A stretch of 64,000 nucleotides of DNA from Pseudoduganella lurida (GCF_007830455.1 NZ_VLLB01000003.1:124001-188000), one strand, 5' to 3'. Counted from the stretch's first letter, positions 8,436 to 21,824 are shown. The notes: generated from the sequence alone by a model not told the origin. A program made the numbers and translations.

Positions 8436-10352
8436 TTATGCAGCCAGGCGCAGCGGTTCAGGGTCGAGGCGTTCTTCCAGCAGTTCGAACACGTCGTCCT
8501 TGGTGAGCACGTAGCGTTCCATCAGCACGTCCTTCAGCGATTCCATCACATCGCGGTAGTCGCCGATGGATTTGAGCGTGTCGCAGTACAGCTCGTCCGC
8601 CTTGGCTTCCACCTGCACCAGCGTGTGCTCGCCGCTCGTCTCGTTCTTGAACTGGCTGTAGTCCAGCTTCGAGCGCGAGTACATCGACAGGCGGTTGACC
8701 ATCATGTCGAGCATCGACGTGGCCTTCTGGATGTCGTTCTGGCTGCCCACCGAGATGCCGCGGGCGCCGTAGAACAGCTCTTCGGCCGCGACGCCGCCGT
8801 ACAGCTGCATCACGTCGCGTTCCATTTCTTCCAGCGTGCGCAGCGACATGTCGTCGCCGGCGGACAGCACATAGCCCAGCGCGTTCAGCTTCGACACGGA
8901 TTCCGTGCTGATCTTCAGCAGGTGCGACTTTTCCTTCACTTCGGCCAGGCTCAGGCCGGCGCGCAGGTAAGGGTCGATCTGCATGAAGAAGTGGCCCAGC
9001 TCGTGCAGGGCGATGCGCTCGCGCTGGCGGGTCTTCTCGGCCGTCGTGGCGCGGTCCGTCAGGCCGATCGTGGCGCGCTCGAAGGCGCGGAACATCAGGT
9101 CGGTGTTGATCACGGTCTTGTCCTGGATCGACAGCAGCGAGGCCCGGTCGACCACCGTCTCCAGCAGCGCCGGCGACAGGTTCTGCGTGATCTCGGCCAC
9201 CTGGTCCAGGTCCATGTCGCGCCAGTCGACCAGGCCTTCTTCCTTGCGGTTCAGGAAGGAGCCCAGCAGGGCCTTGCGTTCCTGCTTGTTCGGCAGGCGG
9301 AAATTGATCTTCACGGAGAAGCGGCGCAGCATCGCTTCGTCCATCTGCGAGTTGTTGTCGTCGAAGTTCGAGGCCACCACCCAGATCACGCCTTTACCCT
9401 CGTCGCTCTTCACGCCGTCCAGCAGGCCGAGCAGCGTGTTGGCCGTGTCGTCTTCCCACTTCTTCTCGCCGCGGCCGCGCGGCATGAACAGCGCCTGCGC
9501 CTCGTCGAGGAAGATGATGCAGTTGCCGCGGGCGGCAGCCTTGCGGTACAGCGCGTTCAGCGATTTCGACCCGCCGCCGATGTAGCCCGATTCCAGCGCC
9601 GAGCCCGATGCCGAAATCAGCGGATAGTTCAGGCGCTTGGCCAGGTAGCCGGCCAGCTTGGTTTTACCGGTGCCGGCAGGGCCGGTCAGCATCACGTTGA
9701 ACGGCTTGTCGATATTGTGCTGCTTGTACAGATCGCGGTTGCGGATCATGTCTTCCAGGTGCAGCACTTCCTGCTTGATGTCTTCCATGCCGATCAGGTC
9801 GTCCAGCGAGCCCTTCAGCTTGTCCGGCGTGATCACGGCAGCCGAAGCGCCGCCCATGCCCGGAATGCCGAACTTGAGCACGAACAGCAGCAGCGCCACG
9901 ACGAAGATGTCGAACGCATGGCGCTGCACGAAGGCCGTCACTTCCGCCATCGTGCCGCCATCGTCGAGCAGCACGGACTTGTGGGCGGCCAGGTATTCGT
10001 CCTTGGCGATCGCGTACGGCAGCGCGTTGCGCAGCAGGACCTCGCGTTCCAGGCTCAGGTGGGAAGTGCTGGGCACCTTCACCACGTGCAGCTTCTGTTC
10101 GCCCTTGAACTTGTAGATGTAACGCGGCGCATCCGACAGCGGACGGGCAATCAGCAGGTAATCGAGCTTCTCGCGCTGGTTGACCAGCGCGGTGATTTCC
10201 GAGATGTCCTGCGAGCGCACGACGGGGCTGCTGTCCTGCATCGTTTCATTGCGGATGAACGCAAAGACGATGGCGGCAACGACGAGCGCGAGCAGGACGA
10301 TGCGCACCCAGGTGTTCTTGAGGGCAAGCTGGAGCTTGTAGAGATTGAACAT
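8436..10352 (-). CDS. FtsH-like membrane AAA metalloprotease (divergent paralogue)
   Basis: A 638-residue protein with FtsH layout. It has two membrane segments (about 15-33 and 146-163) around a 110-residue periplasmic part, an AAA domain with Walker A GPAGTGKT (224-231), and a C-terminal M41 protease domain. Walker B reads IIFLDEAQ (279-286) rather than the usual DEID. The zinc site is HELGH (450-454) rather than HEAGH, with the likely third ligand D540 in SQNDIQKAT. All catalytic residues seem present, so activity in membrane-protein turnover is plausible. It differs enough from housekeeping FtsH to be a separate paralogue and stands alone in its transcript. Confidence 0.85.
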   Translation of the reverse strand: MFNLYKLQLALKNTWVRIVLLALVVAAIVFAFIRNETMQDSSPVVRSQDISEITALVNQREKLDYLLIARPLSDAPRYIYKFKGEQKLHVVKVPSTSHLSLEREVLLRNALPYAIAKDEYLAAHKSVLLDDGGTMAEVTAFVQRHAFDIFVVALLLFVLKFGIPGMGGASAAVITPDKLKGSLDDLIGMEDIKQEVLHLEDMIRNRDLYKQHNIDKPFNVMLTGPAGTGKTKLAGYLAKRLNYPLISASGSALESGYIGGGSKSLNALYRKAAARGNCIIFLDEAQALFMPRGRGEKKWEDDTANTLLGLLDGVKSDEGKGVIWVVASNFDDNNSQMDEAMLRRFSVKINFRLPNKQERKALLGSFLNRKEEGLVDWRDMDLDQVAEITQNLSPALLETVVDRASLLSIQDKTVINTDLMFRAFERATIGLTDRATTAEKTRQRERIALHELGHFFMQIDPYLRAGLSLAEVKEKSHLLKISTESVSKLNALGYVLSAGDDMSLRTLEEMERDVMQLYGGVAAEELFYGARGISVGSQNDIQKATSMLDMMVNRLSMYSRSKLDYSQFKNETSGEHTLVQVEAKADELYCDTLKSIGDYRDVMESLKDVLMERYVLTKDDVFELLEERLDPEPLRLAA

Positions 10353-10690
10353 GTGCAGACTCGATTACGAAAGTGACACGGATGTCGGGGCTGTCGTGGT
10401 GGCTGGGCGCATGGGTGGGGCGCATCAGCTGGAACCTCGTGATCCGGCACGCAGAGTGGGGCACTGCCGGGGGTGTCGTCTGGCGGGGCATGGCACTGTC
10501 TTGATGACAGCTTTGTATGTACGACCTGTGGCGGTCTTTAATGCCGAGCGGCAACGTAGCGTATATGTGGACTATACCGGCCTGTACAAGCTTTGTCTTT
10601 AGTTTCCTGAAGAAAAAACGCCGTGCGCAACAGATTTTTCATACTGCCGAGCAGGCGCATGACAGGCTGTCTAGCCGCTCTGGCAAGGGC
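10353..10690. other. Intergenic region without a gene
   Basis: A 338-bp gap between two minus-strand genes. The part at 10540-10640 is clearly richer in A and T and probably holds the promoter of the FtsH-like gene, but no box pair is convincing. Open frames crossing it continue antisense through the neighbouring gene and are judged to be shadows. Confidence 0.4.
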
Positions 10691-11449
10691 CTATTTTTCA
10701 TTCGGTCCGGCCCCGTAGCGACGGTCGATGCGGGAGAACGTGCCATCGCGGCGCATCGTGTCGAACGTGGCGTTCATGTGCGCGATCATCGGGTCCGGCA
10801 CGCTGTTGTGGCAGGCGAGATAGAGCTTCACGCGGTTGAACACCAGCACGGGTGCCAGCAGGCCGTCGCGGCTCAGCTGCCGGGCCATGTCCGTGTCGGG
10901 ACGGATCGCCACGGCCCACAGGTCGATACGGTTGAGCAGCAGCTTGTCCGGGTTGGCGGCATCGTTCTGTACGGGATCGACGAGGAAGCCGCGGCTGCGC
11001 AGGAATTCGTCGCGGGCGTCGCCGTTGTAGGTGCCGATGCGCAGCGGCCGGGCATCCTCCAGCGTGCGCAGGCGGAAGCGGCGGTCGGCGCGGCCCATCA
11101 GCACCCAGTCCGTCTCGACGATGGGGCCGACCCATTTGAACTGCGGCTCGCGTTCGGTCGTGCGGGTGGTGCTGTAGACGCAGGTGAGGGGATCGCGCTG
11201 GGCCATCGTGTAGGCCCGCTTCCACGGCAGGATATCGATCCTGTGGGGAATGCCGGCGCGCTCGAGCATCTCGCGCACCTTGTCGGTCTGCCGACCGGCC
11301 GGCTTGCCGTCGACGAGCATGCTGGTGGGCGGCGTGTTCTCGCCCGTGATCATCAGGGGCGGCCAGGCAGCGGTCGACGGGGCGGCGGCGGTGGCCACCG
11401 TCGCCAGCGTAGTCGTCAGCACTGCAAGTACCGCTCTGAGCATGATCAT
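10691..11449 (-). CDS. Periplasmic solute-binding protein, amino-acid-binding (SBP family 3) type
   Basis: A 252-residue protein with a signal peptide (cleavage near ATA-AA, residue 22). The single two-lobed domain is of the kind seen in polar amino-acid ABC transport and in orphan sensors. Recognisable stretches are the PWKRAY segment near residue 75, as in small bacterial extracytoplasmic binding proteins, and YSTTRTxER. No permease or ATPase gene is adjacent, so it may be an orphan binding protein or a signalling partner. The start is uncertain between ATG codons at 11449 and 11443. Confidence 0.8.
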   Translation of the reverse strand: MIMLRAVLAVLTTTLATVATAAAPSTAAWPPLMITGENTPPTSMLVDGKPAGRQTDKVREMLERAGIPHRIDILPWKRAYTMAQRDPLTCVYSTTRTTEREPQFKWVGPIVETDWVLMGRADRRFRLRTLEDARPLRIGTYNGDARDEFLRSRGFLVDPVQNDAANPDKLLLNRIDLWAVAIRPDTDMARQLSRDGLLAPVLVFNRVKLYLACHNSVPDPMIAHMNATFDTMRRDGTFSRIDRRYGAGPNEK

Positions 11450-11552
11450 TACCGGAAAGAATTACGCCCCAGCATAACAGCATGGCAACGCTTCCGGCAA
11501 GGCGTCAGCAACCTGCAGCGCCGAAGATCCCGCCACCACGGCGCCGTTACAG

Positions 11553-11660
11553 ACGGGCTCGTGTCCACCCTGGGGTCAGACCCCGACAAGGACACGGGCT
11601 GAGCTTTACTGACAGATGAGATCGTGTCCAGGTCAGGGTCTGACCCCGCGGTGGACAGGG
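11553..11660. repeat. Dispersed nested palindrome, class 1
   Basis: Two near-identical 35-37 bp arms in inverted order flank about 26 bases. Each arm is itself a nested palindrome: outer CGTGTCC/GGACACG around an inner GGGGTCAGACCCC. The element abuts the stop codon of the glycosyltransferase gene (11661) and lies upstream of the solute-binding gene. A second member with the same arm order and the same CTGAGCT spacer start is at 54575-54711. Confidence 0.8.
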
Positions 11661-13367
11661 TCAGTCACCTGCGCGGCGGAACAGGCGGAAGCGTTCGCTG
11701 CGGTCGCTGGCGCGGCGGCCTTCCCACAGCTGGGTCCACTGGCCGGGCGGGTCGCGCTGCAGGCGCGTGCTGTCCTGCCACAGCAGGATGCGGCAGTGGT
11801 CGTTGTCCACGGCATTGAACGGCAGCCGGCCGAAGACGGCGAACGACGCGCGCTGGGCCGGGCCGGCATTGCTGGCCACGCAGTCCGTATCGGCCGGCAG
11901 GGCAGCGGCCACCTGCCCCGCCACCGTCGCGTAGCTCTTGTTGTAGTTGGTGAGCGACAGGAACAGCGTCATCCACAGGATCCACACCAGGATCACGCCG
12001 CCGGAGGACAGCACGACGGCGCGCCACAGCACGGAAGGGCGGCGCGACACACGCCAGTGCACCAGCACGAACCAGCCCAGCGTGGCGGCGATTGCCACGA
12101 CCAGCGCCAGCCAGTTCACTTCCGGCACATAGCCGGGGATCAGGCGCAGCACGTTGTGGGCCGGCTTCGGCGGCCAGCCCGTCGCCTGGGCATACCAGAA
12201 GATCCACAGCACGGCGGCGCACACCGTCAGCACCATCACGGAGAACCAGTCGATGGCGTTGATGGCGCCGCGCTGCACCGTCAGCAGCCCGAACGCGGCC
12301 ATGATGGCCAGCGGCGGGATCAGCAGCAGCAGCTGGGCGTGTTCCGGCGCCGGGTGCGCGAACAGCAGCACCATGGCGATGATCACGAAAGTCGTGGGCA
12401 CCACGATGTGCAGCAGGTTGCTCTGGCGGCGCCACGCGTAGGCGGCCCACAGCGCGAACGGCCAGGCCGGCCAGAAGAACCACACGCCGTCGCTGAGGAA
12501 AGTGCGCAGCGGCCGCAGGCTCGGCAGGGCCAGCTGCGCCAGGTTCCAGGCGTTCCACGCGGCCAGCGGCGCTTCGCCATACGGGCGTTCGATGAAGGCG
12601 GCCGCCAGCCACGGCGACGTCACGCCGACCGCCACGGCCAGCGCGGCCAGCAGGTGCGGCAGGGCGCGCCCGGCGGGAATCGACAGGAAACGGGTGCAGA
12701 CGAACAGCGCGGCCAGCACGAACACGGGCGGCACCCAGCCGCGCGTGAGCGTCATCAGCCCCAGCGACATGCCGATCAGCGCGGCGTTGCGCCAGCTGGG
12801 CAGTTCCATGTAGCGGATGGCGCGGTACAGCGTCAGCGTGAGCAGTGCGGTCTGCAGCGGTTCGGAGGTGGTCTCGTGGCTGTGCTGGAGCAGGCCCAGG
12901 CAGCCCAGATAGATCAGCAGCGCGGCATCGGCGAGCGTGCGGCCGAAGTCGTCCGGCTCGGGCTGGCCGCCGAAGGCCAGCCGCAGCGGCTGCGCCTCGG
13001 GCCGGCGGCCCAGGTTGAAGGTGGCGAACCACAGCGTGAGCACGCCCAGCAGGAACACGCCGATGGTGGCCACGCGGGCCGCCAGCACATCGCCCAGCAG
13101 GGGGCCGAACAGCTTGATGCACAGTGCGCCCAGCCAGAACGCCAGCGGACCTTCCTCGGGCACGGACAGCCCGGCGATGTTCGGCCACAGCCAGTCCTGC
13201 CAGGTGCCATGTGCCATCGTCCACATGATGCCGAAGCTGGCCGCGTCGTCGTTCTTCCACGGTTCGCGTCCGATGATGCCCGGCAGGATGTACAGCATGG
13301 CCAGGGCGAACAGCCCCCAGCGGGGCAAGGCGAGGACGGCGGAGGCGGGCAGGCGGACTGGCTTCAT
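11661..13367 (-). CDS. Membrane glycosyltransferase of the ArnT/PMT (GT39/GT83-like) type
   Basis: A 568-residue integral membrane protein with about 11-12 hydrophobic segments. The first periplasmic loop carries REPWKNDD (near residue 34), the acidic motif used by ArnT and protein O-mannosyltransferases to bind the polyprenyl-phosphate sugar, followed by EEGPLAFWLGA. The C-terminal 100 residues are periplasmic. It probably transfers a sugar from undecaprenyl phosphate to lipid A, a glycan or a protein. The donor and acceptor cannot be told. It is monocistronic, since terminators or repeats flank it. Confidence 0.85.
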   Translation of the reverse strand: MKPVRLPASAVLALPRWGLFALAMLYILPGIIGREPWKNDDAASFGIMWTMAHGTWQDWLWPNIAGLSVPEEGPLAFWLGALCIKLFGPLLGDVLAARVATIGVFLLGVLTLWFATFNLGRRPEAQPLRLAFGGQPEPDDFGRTLADAALLIYLGCLGLLQHSHETTSEPLQTALLTLTLYRAIRYMELPSWRNAALIGMSLGLMTLTRGWVPPVFVLAALFVCTRFLSIPAGRALPHLLAALAVAVGVTSPWLAAAFIERPYGEAPLAAWNAWNLAQLALPSLRPLRTFLSDGVWFFWPAWPFALWAAYAWRRQSNLLHIVVPTTFVIIAMVLLFAHPAPEHAQLLLLIPPLAIMAAFGLLTVQRGAINAIDWFSVMVLTVCAAVLWIFWYAQATGWPPKPAHNVLRLIPGYVPEVNWLALVVAIAATLGWFVLVHWRVSRRPSVLWRAVVLSSGGVILVWILWMTLFLSLTNYNKSYATVAGQVAAALPADTDCVASNAGPAQRASFAVFGRLPFNAVDNDHCRILLWQDSTRLQRDPPGQWTQLWEGRRASDRSERFRLFRRAGD

Positions 13368-13422
13368 CGAGCGGACGGAGTGGGTCGTCTAGGGAGAAAA
13401 CAGGAGTATCGGCGATTACCAT

Positions 13423-13451
13423 AAAAAAAGGCAGCCGCAGCTGCCTTTTTT
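13423..13451. terminator. Bidirectional intrinsic terminator after rpmE2
   Basis: AAAAAAA-GGCAGC-CGCA-GCTGCC-TTTTTT: a 6-bp GC stem with A and T runs on both sides. It lies 17 bases after the rpmE2 stop and so ends that minus-strand transcript. It also separates it from the glycosyltransferase gene. Confidence 0.9.
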
Positions 13452-13467
13452 CTCGTGCCGGAGGGAA

Positions 13468-13737
13468 TTAACCCTGCGAGACGGCGGTCTTCGAACCGAC
13501 CTTGCCGAACTTCTGGCGGAATTTTTCCACGCGGCCGGCGGTGTCGACGATCTTGTGCTGGCCCGTGAAGAACGGGTGCGATTCCGACGAGACTTCGATC
13601 TTCACCAGCGGGTATTCCTGGCCTTCGTGCGTGATCTTGTCGCGGGTCTGGATCGTCGAGCGGGTGATGAACTTGAAGTCGCAGGACATGTCGTGGAAGA
13701 CGACTTCGCGGTAATCCGGATGGGTATCTTGTTTCAT
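13468..13737 (-). CDS. rpmE2: Ribosomal protein L31 type B
   Basis: An 89-residue L31 of the type B group (C-minus form). It begins [16 protein letters not shown] and contains the STIQTRDKI and HPFFTGQ motifs, and lacks the CxxC zinc pairs of type A. The start is set by family length and an AGAAAG site; the open frame runs 16 codons further upstream without support. It follows rho on the same strand but has its own extended -10 promoter. A long palindrome lies between the two genes. Confidence 0.97.
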   Translation of the reverse strand: MKQDTHPDYREVVFHDMSCDFKFITRSTIQTRDKITHEGQEYPLVKIEVSSESHPFFTGQHKIVDTAGRVEKFRQKFGKVGSKTAVSQG

Positions 13738-13839
13738 GTGCTTCTTTCTGATGAATTGGTAGCCAGACGGCACTTCGGCGGTCAATGCAGCTTCGCGACC
13801 CGATTGCCGGCCACTTGCCGGGGTTAAAAACAGCCGGAG

Positions 13840-13848
13840 AGTATAGCA
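13840..13848 (-). promoter_or_regulatory. Extended -10 promoter of rpmE2
   Basis: Minus-strand TGCTATACT is a full extended -10 element about 100 bases before the rpmE2 start. No clear -35 box is present. The upstream flank is the 75-bp palindrome at 13856-13930. The same nine bases occur before the candidate small transcript at 49570. Confidence 0.6.
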
Positions 13849-13855
13849 AAAGAAC

Positions 13856-13930
13856 CGGGGACAGGCACCTATTAATTGGCAACACGTATTGGCGATACGT
13901 GTGTTGCCAATTAATAGGCGCCTGTCCCCG
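13856..13930. repeat. Long imperfect palindrome with GGGGACAGGC ends
   Basis: Arms of about 34 bases run from CGGGGACAGGCACC through TATTAATTGGCAACACGTAT. They mirror each other around a TGGCG centre, with one base change (A/G in the CACC/GCGCC segment) and one 2-base insertion. It lies 19 bases after the rho stop and next to the rpmE2 promoter. It may act as a processing or termination structure for rho mRNA, but the near-perfect long arms suggest a mobile or REP-like origin. Confidence 0.75.
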
Positions 13931-13949
13931 ATGTCAACGGCTGAAAAGC

Positions 13950-15212
13950 TTAGCCGCCGCGGCGCATCATGTCGAAGAACTCGACGTTCGTCTTCGTGGC
14001 GCGCATCTTGTCGAGGATGAACTCCATCGCCTCGATCTCGTCCATCGAGTACAGCAGCTTGCGCAGGATCCAGATCTTCTGCAGCTCGTTCGGCTTGATC
14101 AGCAGCTCCTCGCGGCGCGTGCCGGACTTGTTCAGGTTGATCGCCGGGTAGACGCGCTTCTCGGCCAGGCGGCGCTCCAGGTGCACTTCCATGTTGCCGG
14201 TGCCCTTGAATTCCTCGTAGATCACGTCATCCATGCGCGAACCCGTTTCGATCAGCGCGGTGGCGATGATCGTCAGCGAGCCGCCTTCCTCGATGTTGCG
14301 GGCGGCGCCGAAGAAGCGCTTCGGGCGCTGCAGCGCGTTGGCGTCCACGCCACCGGTCAGCACCTTGCCCGAGGCCGGGATCACGGTGTTGTAGGCGCGG
14401 GCCAGGCGGGTGATCGAGTCCAGCAGGATGACCACGTCCTTCTTCATCTCGACCAGGCGCTTGGCCTTTTCCATCACCATCTCGGCGACCTGCACGTGGC
14501 GGGTGGCCGGTTCGTCGAACGTGGAGGCGACGACTTCGCCGCGCACCGAGCGCTGCATTTCCGTCACTTCTTCCGGGCGTTCGTCGATCAGCAGCACGAT
14601 CAGCGTCACGTCCGGGTGGTTGGCCGTGATGGCGTGCGCAATGTGCTGCAGCATCACGGACTTGCCGGACTTCGGCGAGGCCACCAGCAGGCCGCGCTGG
14701 CCCTTGCCGATCGGCGCGATCAGGTCGACGATGCGGCCCGTGATGTTCTCGGCGCCGTTCATTTCGCGCTCGAGGCGCAGCGGCTCGTTCGGGTGCAGCG
14801 GCGTCAGGTTCTCAAACAGGATGCGGTGCTTCGAGGCTTCCGGCGATTCGCCGTTGACCTTGTCCACCTTGACCAGCGCGAAGTAGCGTTCGCCATCCTT
14901 CGGCGTGCGCACTTCCCCCTCGATGGAGTCGCCGGTGTGCAGGTTGAAGCGGCGGATCTGCGACGGCGAGATGTAGATGTCGTCGGTGGAGGCCATGTAG
15001 CTGGCGTCCGGCGAGCGCAGGAAGCCGAAGCCGTCCGGCAGCACTTCCAGCGCGCCATCGCCGAAGATCTGCTCGCCGGACTTGGCGCGCTTCTTCAGGA
15101 TCGCGAACATCAACTCCTGCTTGCGCAGGCGCGCAGCGTTGTCGATATCGAGGCTGATGGCCATTTCCAGCAAGGCGGAAACGTGCATGGCCTTTAATTC
15201 AGATAGATGCAT
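13950..15212 (-). CDS. rho: Transcription termination factor Rho
   Basis: A 420-residue Rho of the usual size. The N-terminal RNA-binding part (about 1-130) includes the primary-site cold-shock-like fold with [16 protein letters not shown]. The ATPase core has the P-loop SPKSGKS and [10 protein letters not shown] for Walker B, plus the Q-loop and R-loop region with [20 protein letters not shown]. The hexamer binds C-rich RNA and ends transcription by helicase action. It lies downstream of trxA on the same strand, an order common in proteobacteria, with a 144-bp gap that could hold an autoregulatory leader. Confidence 0.98.
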   Translation of the reverse strand: MHLSELKAMHVSALLEMAISLDIDNAARLRKQELMFAILKKRAKSGEQIFGDGALEVLPDGFGFLRSPDASYMASTDDIYISPSQIRRFNLHTGDSIEGEVRTPKDGERYFALVKVDKVNGESPEASKHRILFENLTPLHPNEPLRLEREMNGAENITGRIVDLIAPIGKGQRGLLVASPKSGKSVMLQHIAHAITANHPDVTLIVLLIDERPEEVTEMQRSVRGEVVASTFDEPATRHVQVAEMVMEKAKRLVEMKKDVVILLDSITRLARAYNTVIPASGKVLTGGVDANALQRPKRFFGAARNIEEGGSLTIIATALIETGSRMDDVIYEEFKGTGNMEVHLERRLAEKRVYPAINLNKSGTRREELLIKPNELQKIWILRKLLYSMDEIEAMEFILDKMRATKTNVEFFDMMRRGG

Positions 15213-15321
15213 AGATGTTTGAGTGTCCCGTGACGGGAAAGTAAGGTAGGGGAGGGAACTGCGTGGACTAGTGTGTCACTACGATCAGGGGGAGAGGCTG
15301 GAGCCTCGATCCCGGCCAGGC

Positions 15322-15349
15322 AGGTGGTGCCGCGGGCGCAGCACCACCT
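15322..15349 (-). terminator. Stem-loop after trxA
   Basis: AGGTGGTGC and GCACCACCT form a perfect 9-bp stem with a GC-rich 10-base loop, 7 bases after the trxA stop. There is no T run, so it is more likely a 3'-end stabiliser or pause hairpin in the trxA-rho gap than a strong intrinsic terminator. Confidence 0.5.
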
Positions 15350-15356
15350 ATATTAC

Positions 15357-15683
15357 TCAAATATTGCTGTCGATGAAAGAGGTCAGCTGGCCTTTTGCCA
15401 TGGCGCCGACTTTTTGTGCCGCAGGAACACCGTTTTTGAACAGGATCAGCGTTGGAATGCCGCGAATGCCGAACTTGCCCGGCACCAGCTGGTTCGAATC
15501 CACGTCCAGCTTGGCGATCGTCAGCTTGCCGTCGTATTCCTTGGCGACTTCTTCCAGGATCGGGGCGATGCTCTTGCAGGGGCCGCACCATTCGGCCCAG
15601 AAGTCGACCAGCACCGGGCGGTCGGATTTCAGCACGTCCGCCTCGAAGGATGCGTCGGTAATGTGTTTGATGTTTTCGCTCAT
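15357..15683 (-). CDS. trxA: Thioredoxin
   Basis: A 108-residue thioredoxin with the active site WCGPC (Cys33 and Cys36), the buried Asp in VDFWAEW, and the cis-Pro in [11 protein letters not shown]. It reduces cytoplasmic protein disulfides and is itself reduced by thioredoxin reductase. The protein starts at 15683, consistent with family length. It lies upstream of rho on the same strand. The AT-rich stretch 15860-15895 probably contains its promoter, but no box pair was fixed. Confidence 0.97.
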   Translation of the reverse strand: MSENIKHITDASFEADVLKSDRPVLVDFWAEWCGPCKSIAPILEEVAKEYDGKLTIAKLDVDSNQLVPGKFGIRGIPTLILFKNGVPAAQKVGAMAKGQLTSFIDSNI

Positions 15684-15924
15684 GTTGTTTGCCCTTTCGG
15701 GTTCCGGATTAAGGTCGCCTGCTGCGCTGCCGCATCCTCACGATAGCCACCGTGCGTTGCGCCGGCACATCAGCCCAAGGATGGGCAAATGGTGGCGCCG
15801 CGCACTAAATCAATGTCGCGCTCGATTTACGTGTGATGACTTGGTAGATGAATCAGGCGGGGATGCATCAAATAATAACCTATTTTTTGTCAAGGCGTCG
15901 CGGTGTCGCGGCGCGCCGGGCCGG

Positions 15925-16314
15925 CTAGGCGGTGCCCTGGACCCGTGCCAGCAGGCCGGCCAGTTCGCTCCGCGCCAGCGGCTTGCCGCAGGCTCCGACG
16001 ATACGCAGCCCCTGCGCCGTCGCCAGCAGCTGCGCGGCGCGCAGCACGCCGCTGTCCATGCCCGACAGCAGGATCACGTCGCCCGCATAGCCCTGCGACG
16101 CCACGGCGCGCAGGAACTCGATGCCGTCCATCTCCGGCAGCGACAGGTCGCAGATCAGCAGGCCCGGCCGGAAGCCGGGCAGCACGGCCAGCGCATCGCG
16201 CGCGGCAGTGGCGGCCTGCACGTGGAAGTCGCCCAGGCTGTGCAGCATGTCCTGCAGCAGGTCGAGCATGAAGGGGTCGTCGTCCAGCAGCAGGATGTGT
16301 AGCGGTGCGTTCAT
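15925..16314 (-). CDS. Single-domain response regulator
   Basis: A 129-residue receiver domain: acidic cluster LLLDDDP (8-14), phospho-acceptor D56 in CDLSLPEMDG, switch Ser in LLSGMD, and Lys K111 in CGKPLA. It has no output domain. It follows the large hybrid kinase on the same strand with a gap of 124 bases. The kinase has its own C-terminal HPt domain, so this receiver is a likely phosphorelay acceptor for it. Pairing is inferred from position only. Confidence 0.88.
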   Translation of the reverse strand: MNAPLHILLLDDDPFMLDLLQDMLHSLGDFHVQAATAARDALAVLPGFRPGLLICDLSLPEMDGIEFLRAVASQGYAGDVILLSGMDSGVLRAAQLLATAQGLRIVGACGKPLARSELAGLLARVQGTA

Positions 16315-16438
16315 GGGCTTGCGGCGGTCGGCCGGGCGGGGTTATCCGGACAGTGATTGATCCGGACAGTGATTATCGGGGCAAGATGTTTCCAATGGCA
16401 ATGGAATTCCAGGCGGACTGGCGCGCCGCCGTGCCCGC

Positions 16439-21049
<4,611 letters not shown>

Positions 21050-21104
21050 AGGCTTCCTTTCTACAAGGCGGACTGCAGGGCTGGCATGGCCAGAATATAC
21101 ACCG

Positions 21105-21824
21105 TCACGCCACGTTGCCGGCGAACTGGTAGCGGTGGCCGGGATGCCACATCGTGACGATCGAGGCCACCTGGCCGCCCGAACGGGTCTGGCGGCGCAG
21201 CACCAGGCAGGGCTGGCGCGCATCCATCGCCAGCAGGGCCGCAATCTCGCGCGGCGCGGCCAGCGCTTCCACGCTGTAGGTGGCGCCCTGCAGCGGCGCG
21301 GCGGTCACCAGGTATTCGGAGGGCGTGATGCGGGTGAAGTCCTGGTCGAGGTAGGCGGGCGCGCATTGCGGGTTGACCCAGCGGTCCTCCACCTGGATCG
21401 GCACGCCGTTCTCGAAATGCACGATCACGGAGTGGTACAGCGCGTGGCCGGCCGGCAGGTCGAACTGCTTGGCCAGCAGCTCGTTGGCGCGGCCGCCTTC
21501 CAGCAGCTGCAGCGTGCTGCGGTGGGTGTGGCCGCGGGCGCGCACCTCGTCGGCGATGCTGCGGATTTCCAGCAGCGTGGCCTGCACCTTCTGCGGCGCC
21601 ACGTAGGTGCCGGCGCCCTGGCGGCGCGTCAGCACGGCTTCGGCGGTGAGTTCGCGCACGGCGCGGTTGACGGTCATGCGCGAGACGCCGAACTGCCGCA
21701 CCAGCGCCTGCTCGGACGGAATCACATCGCCTTCCTTCCAGTGGCCGGCGGCGATCTGCGCCGTCAGGAAGTCCTTGATCTGCTGGAAAATCGGGGTGTC
21801 CGTCCCGTCGCGCTGTGCTTCCAA
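21105..21824 (-). CDS. hutC: Histidine utilization repressor (GntR/UTRA family)
   Basis: A 239-residue HutC-type regulator. The GntR winged helix is at about 15-80 (PIFQQIKDFLTAQI, VIPSEQALVRQFGVSRMTVNRA), and a C-terminal UTRA ligand domain follows. In this family urocanate releases the repressor. The start is put at a TTG (21824) with AGGAGA 7 bases upstream; a TTG further upstream at 21890 has no site. It is 6.8 kb from the hut operon, separated by unrelated genes, and divergent from ada. A TTGT-ATAG-ACAA palindrome in the hutU promoter is its likely target. Confidence 0.88.
   Translation of the reverse strand: MEAQRDGTDTPIFQQIKDFLTAQIAAGHWKEGDVIPSEQALVRQFGVSRMTVNRAVRELTAEAVLTRRQGAGTYVAPQKVQATLLEIRSIADEVRARGHTHRSTLQLLEGGRANELLAKQFDLPAGHALYHSVIVHFENGVPIQVEDRWVNPQCAPAYLDQDFTRITPSEYLVTAAPLQGATYSVEALAAPREIAALLAMDARQPCLVLRRQTRSGGQVASIVTMWHPGHRYQFAGNVA

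Noticed and set aside
10513-10524. TTGTATGTACGA as a possible second HutC-type site
   Set aside because: The right half does not complete the palindrome, and the site is not before a histidine-related gene.
10517-11602. A 361-codon plus-strand frame across the solute-binding gene
   Set aside because: It is antisense to a protein with a signal peptide and family motifs, and has no ribosome site or domain.
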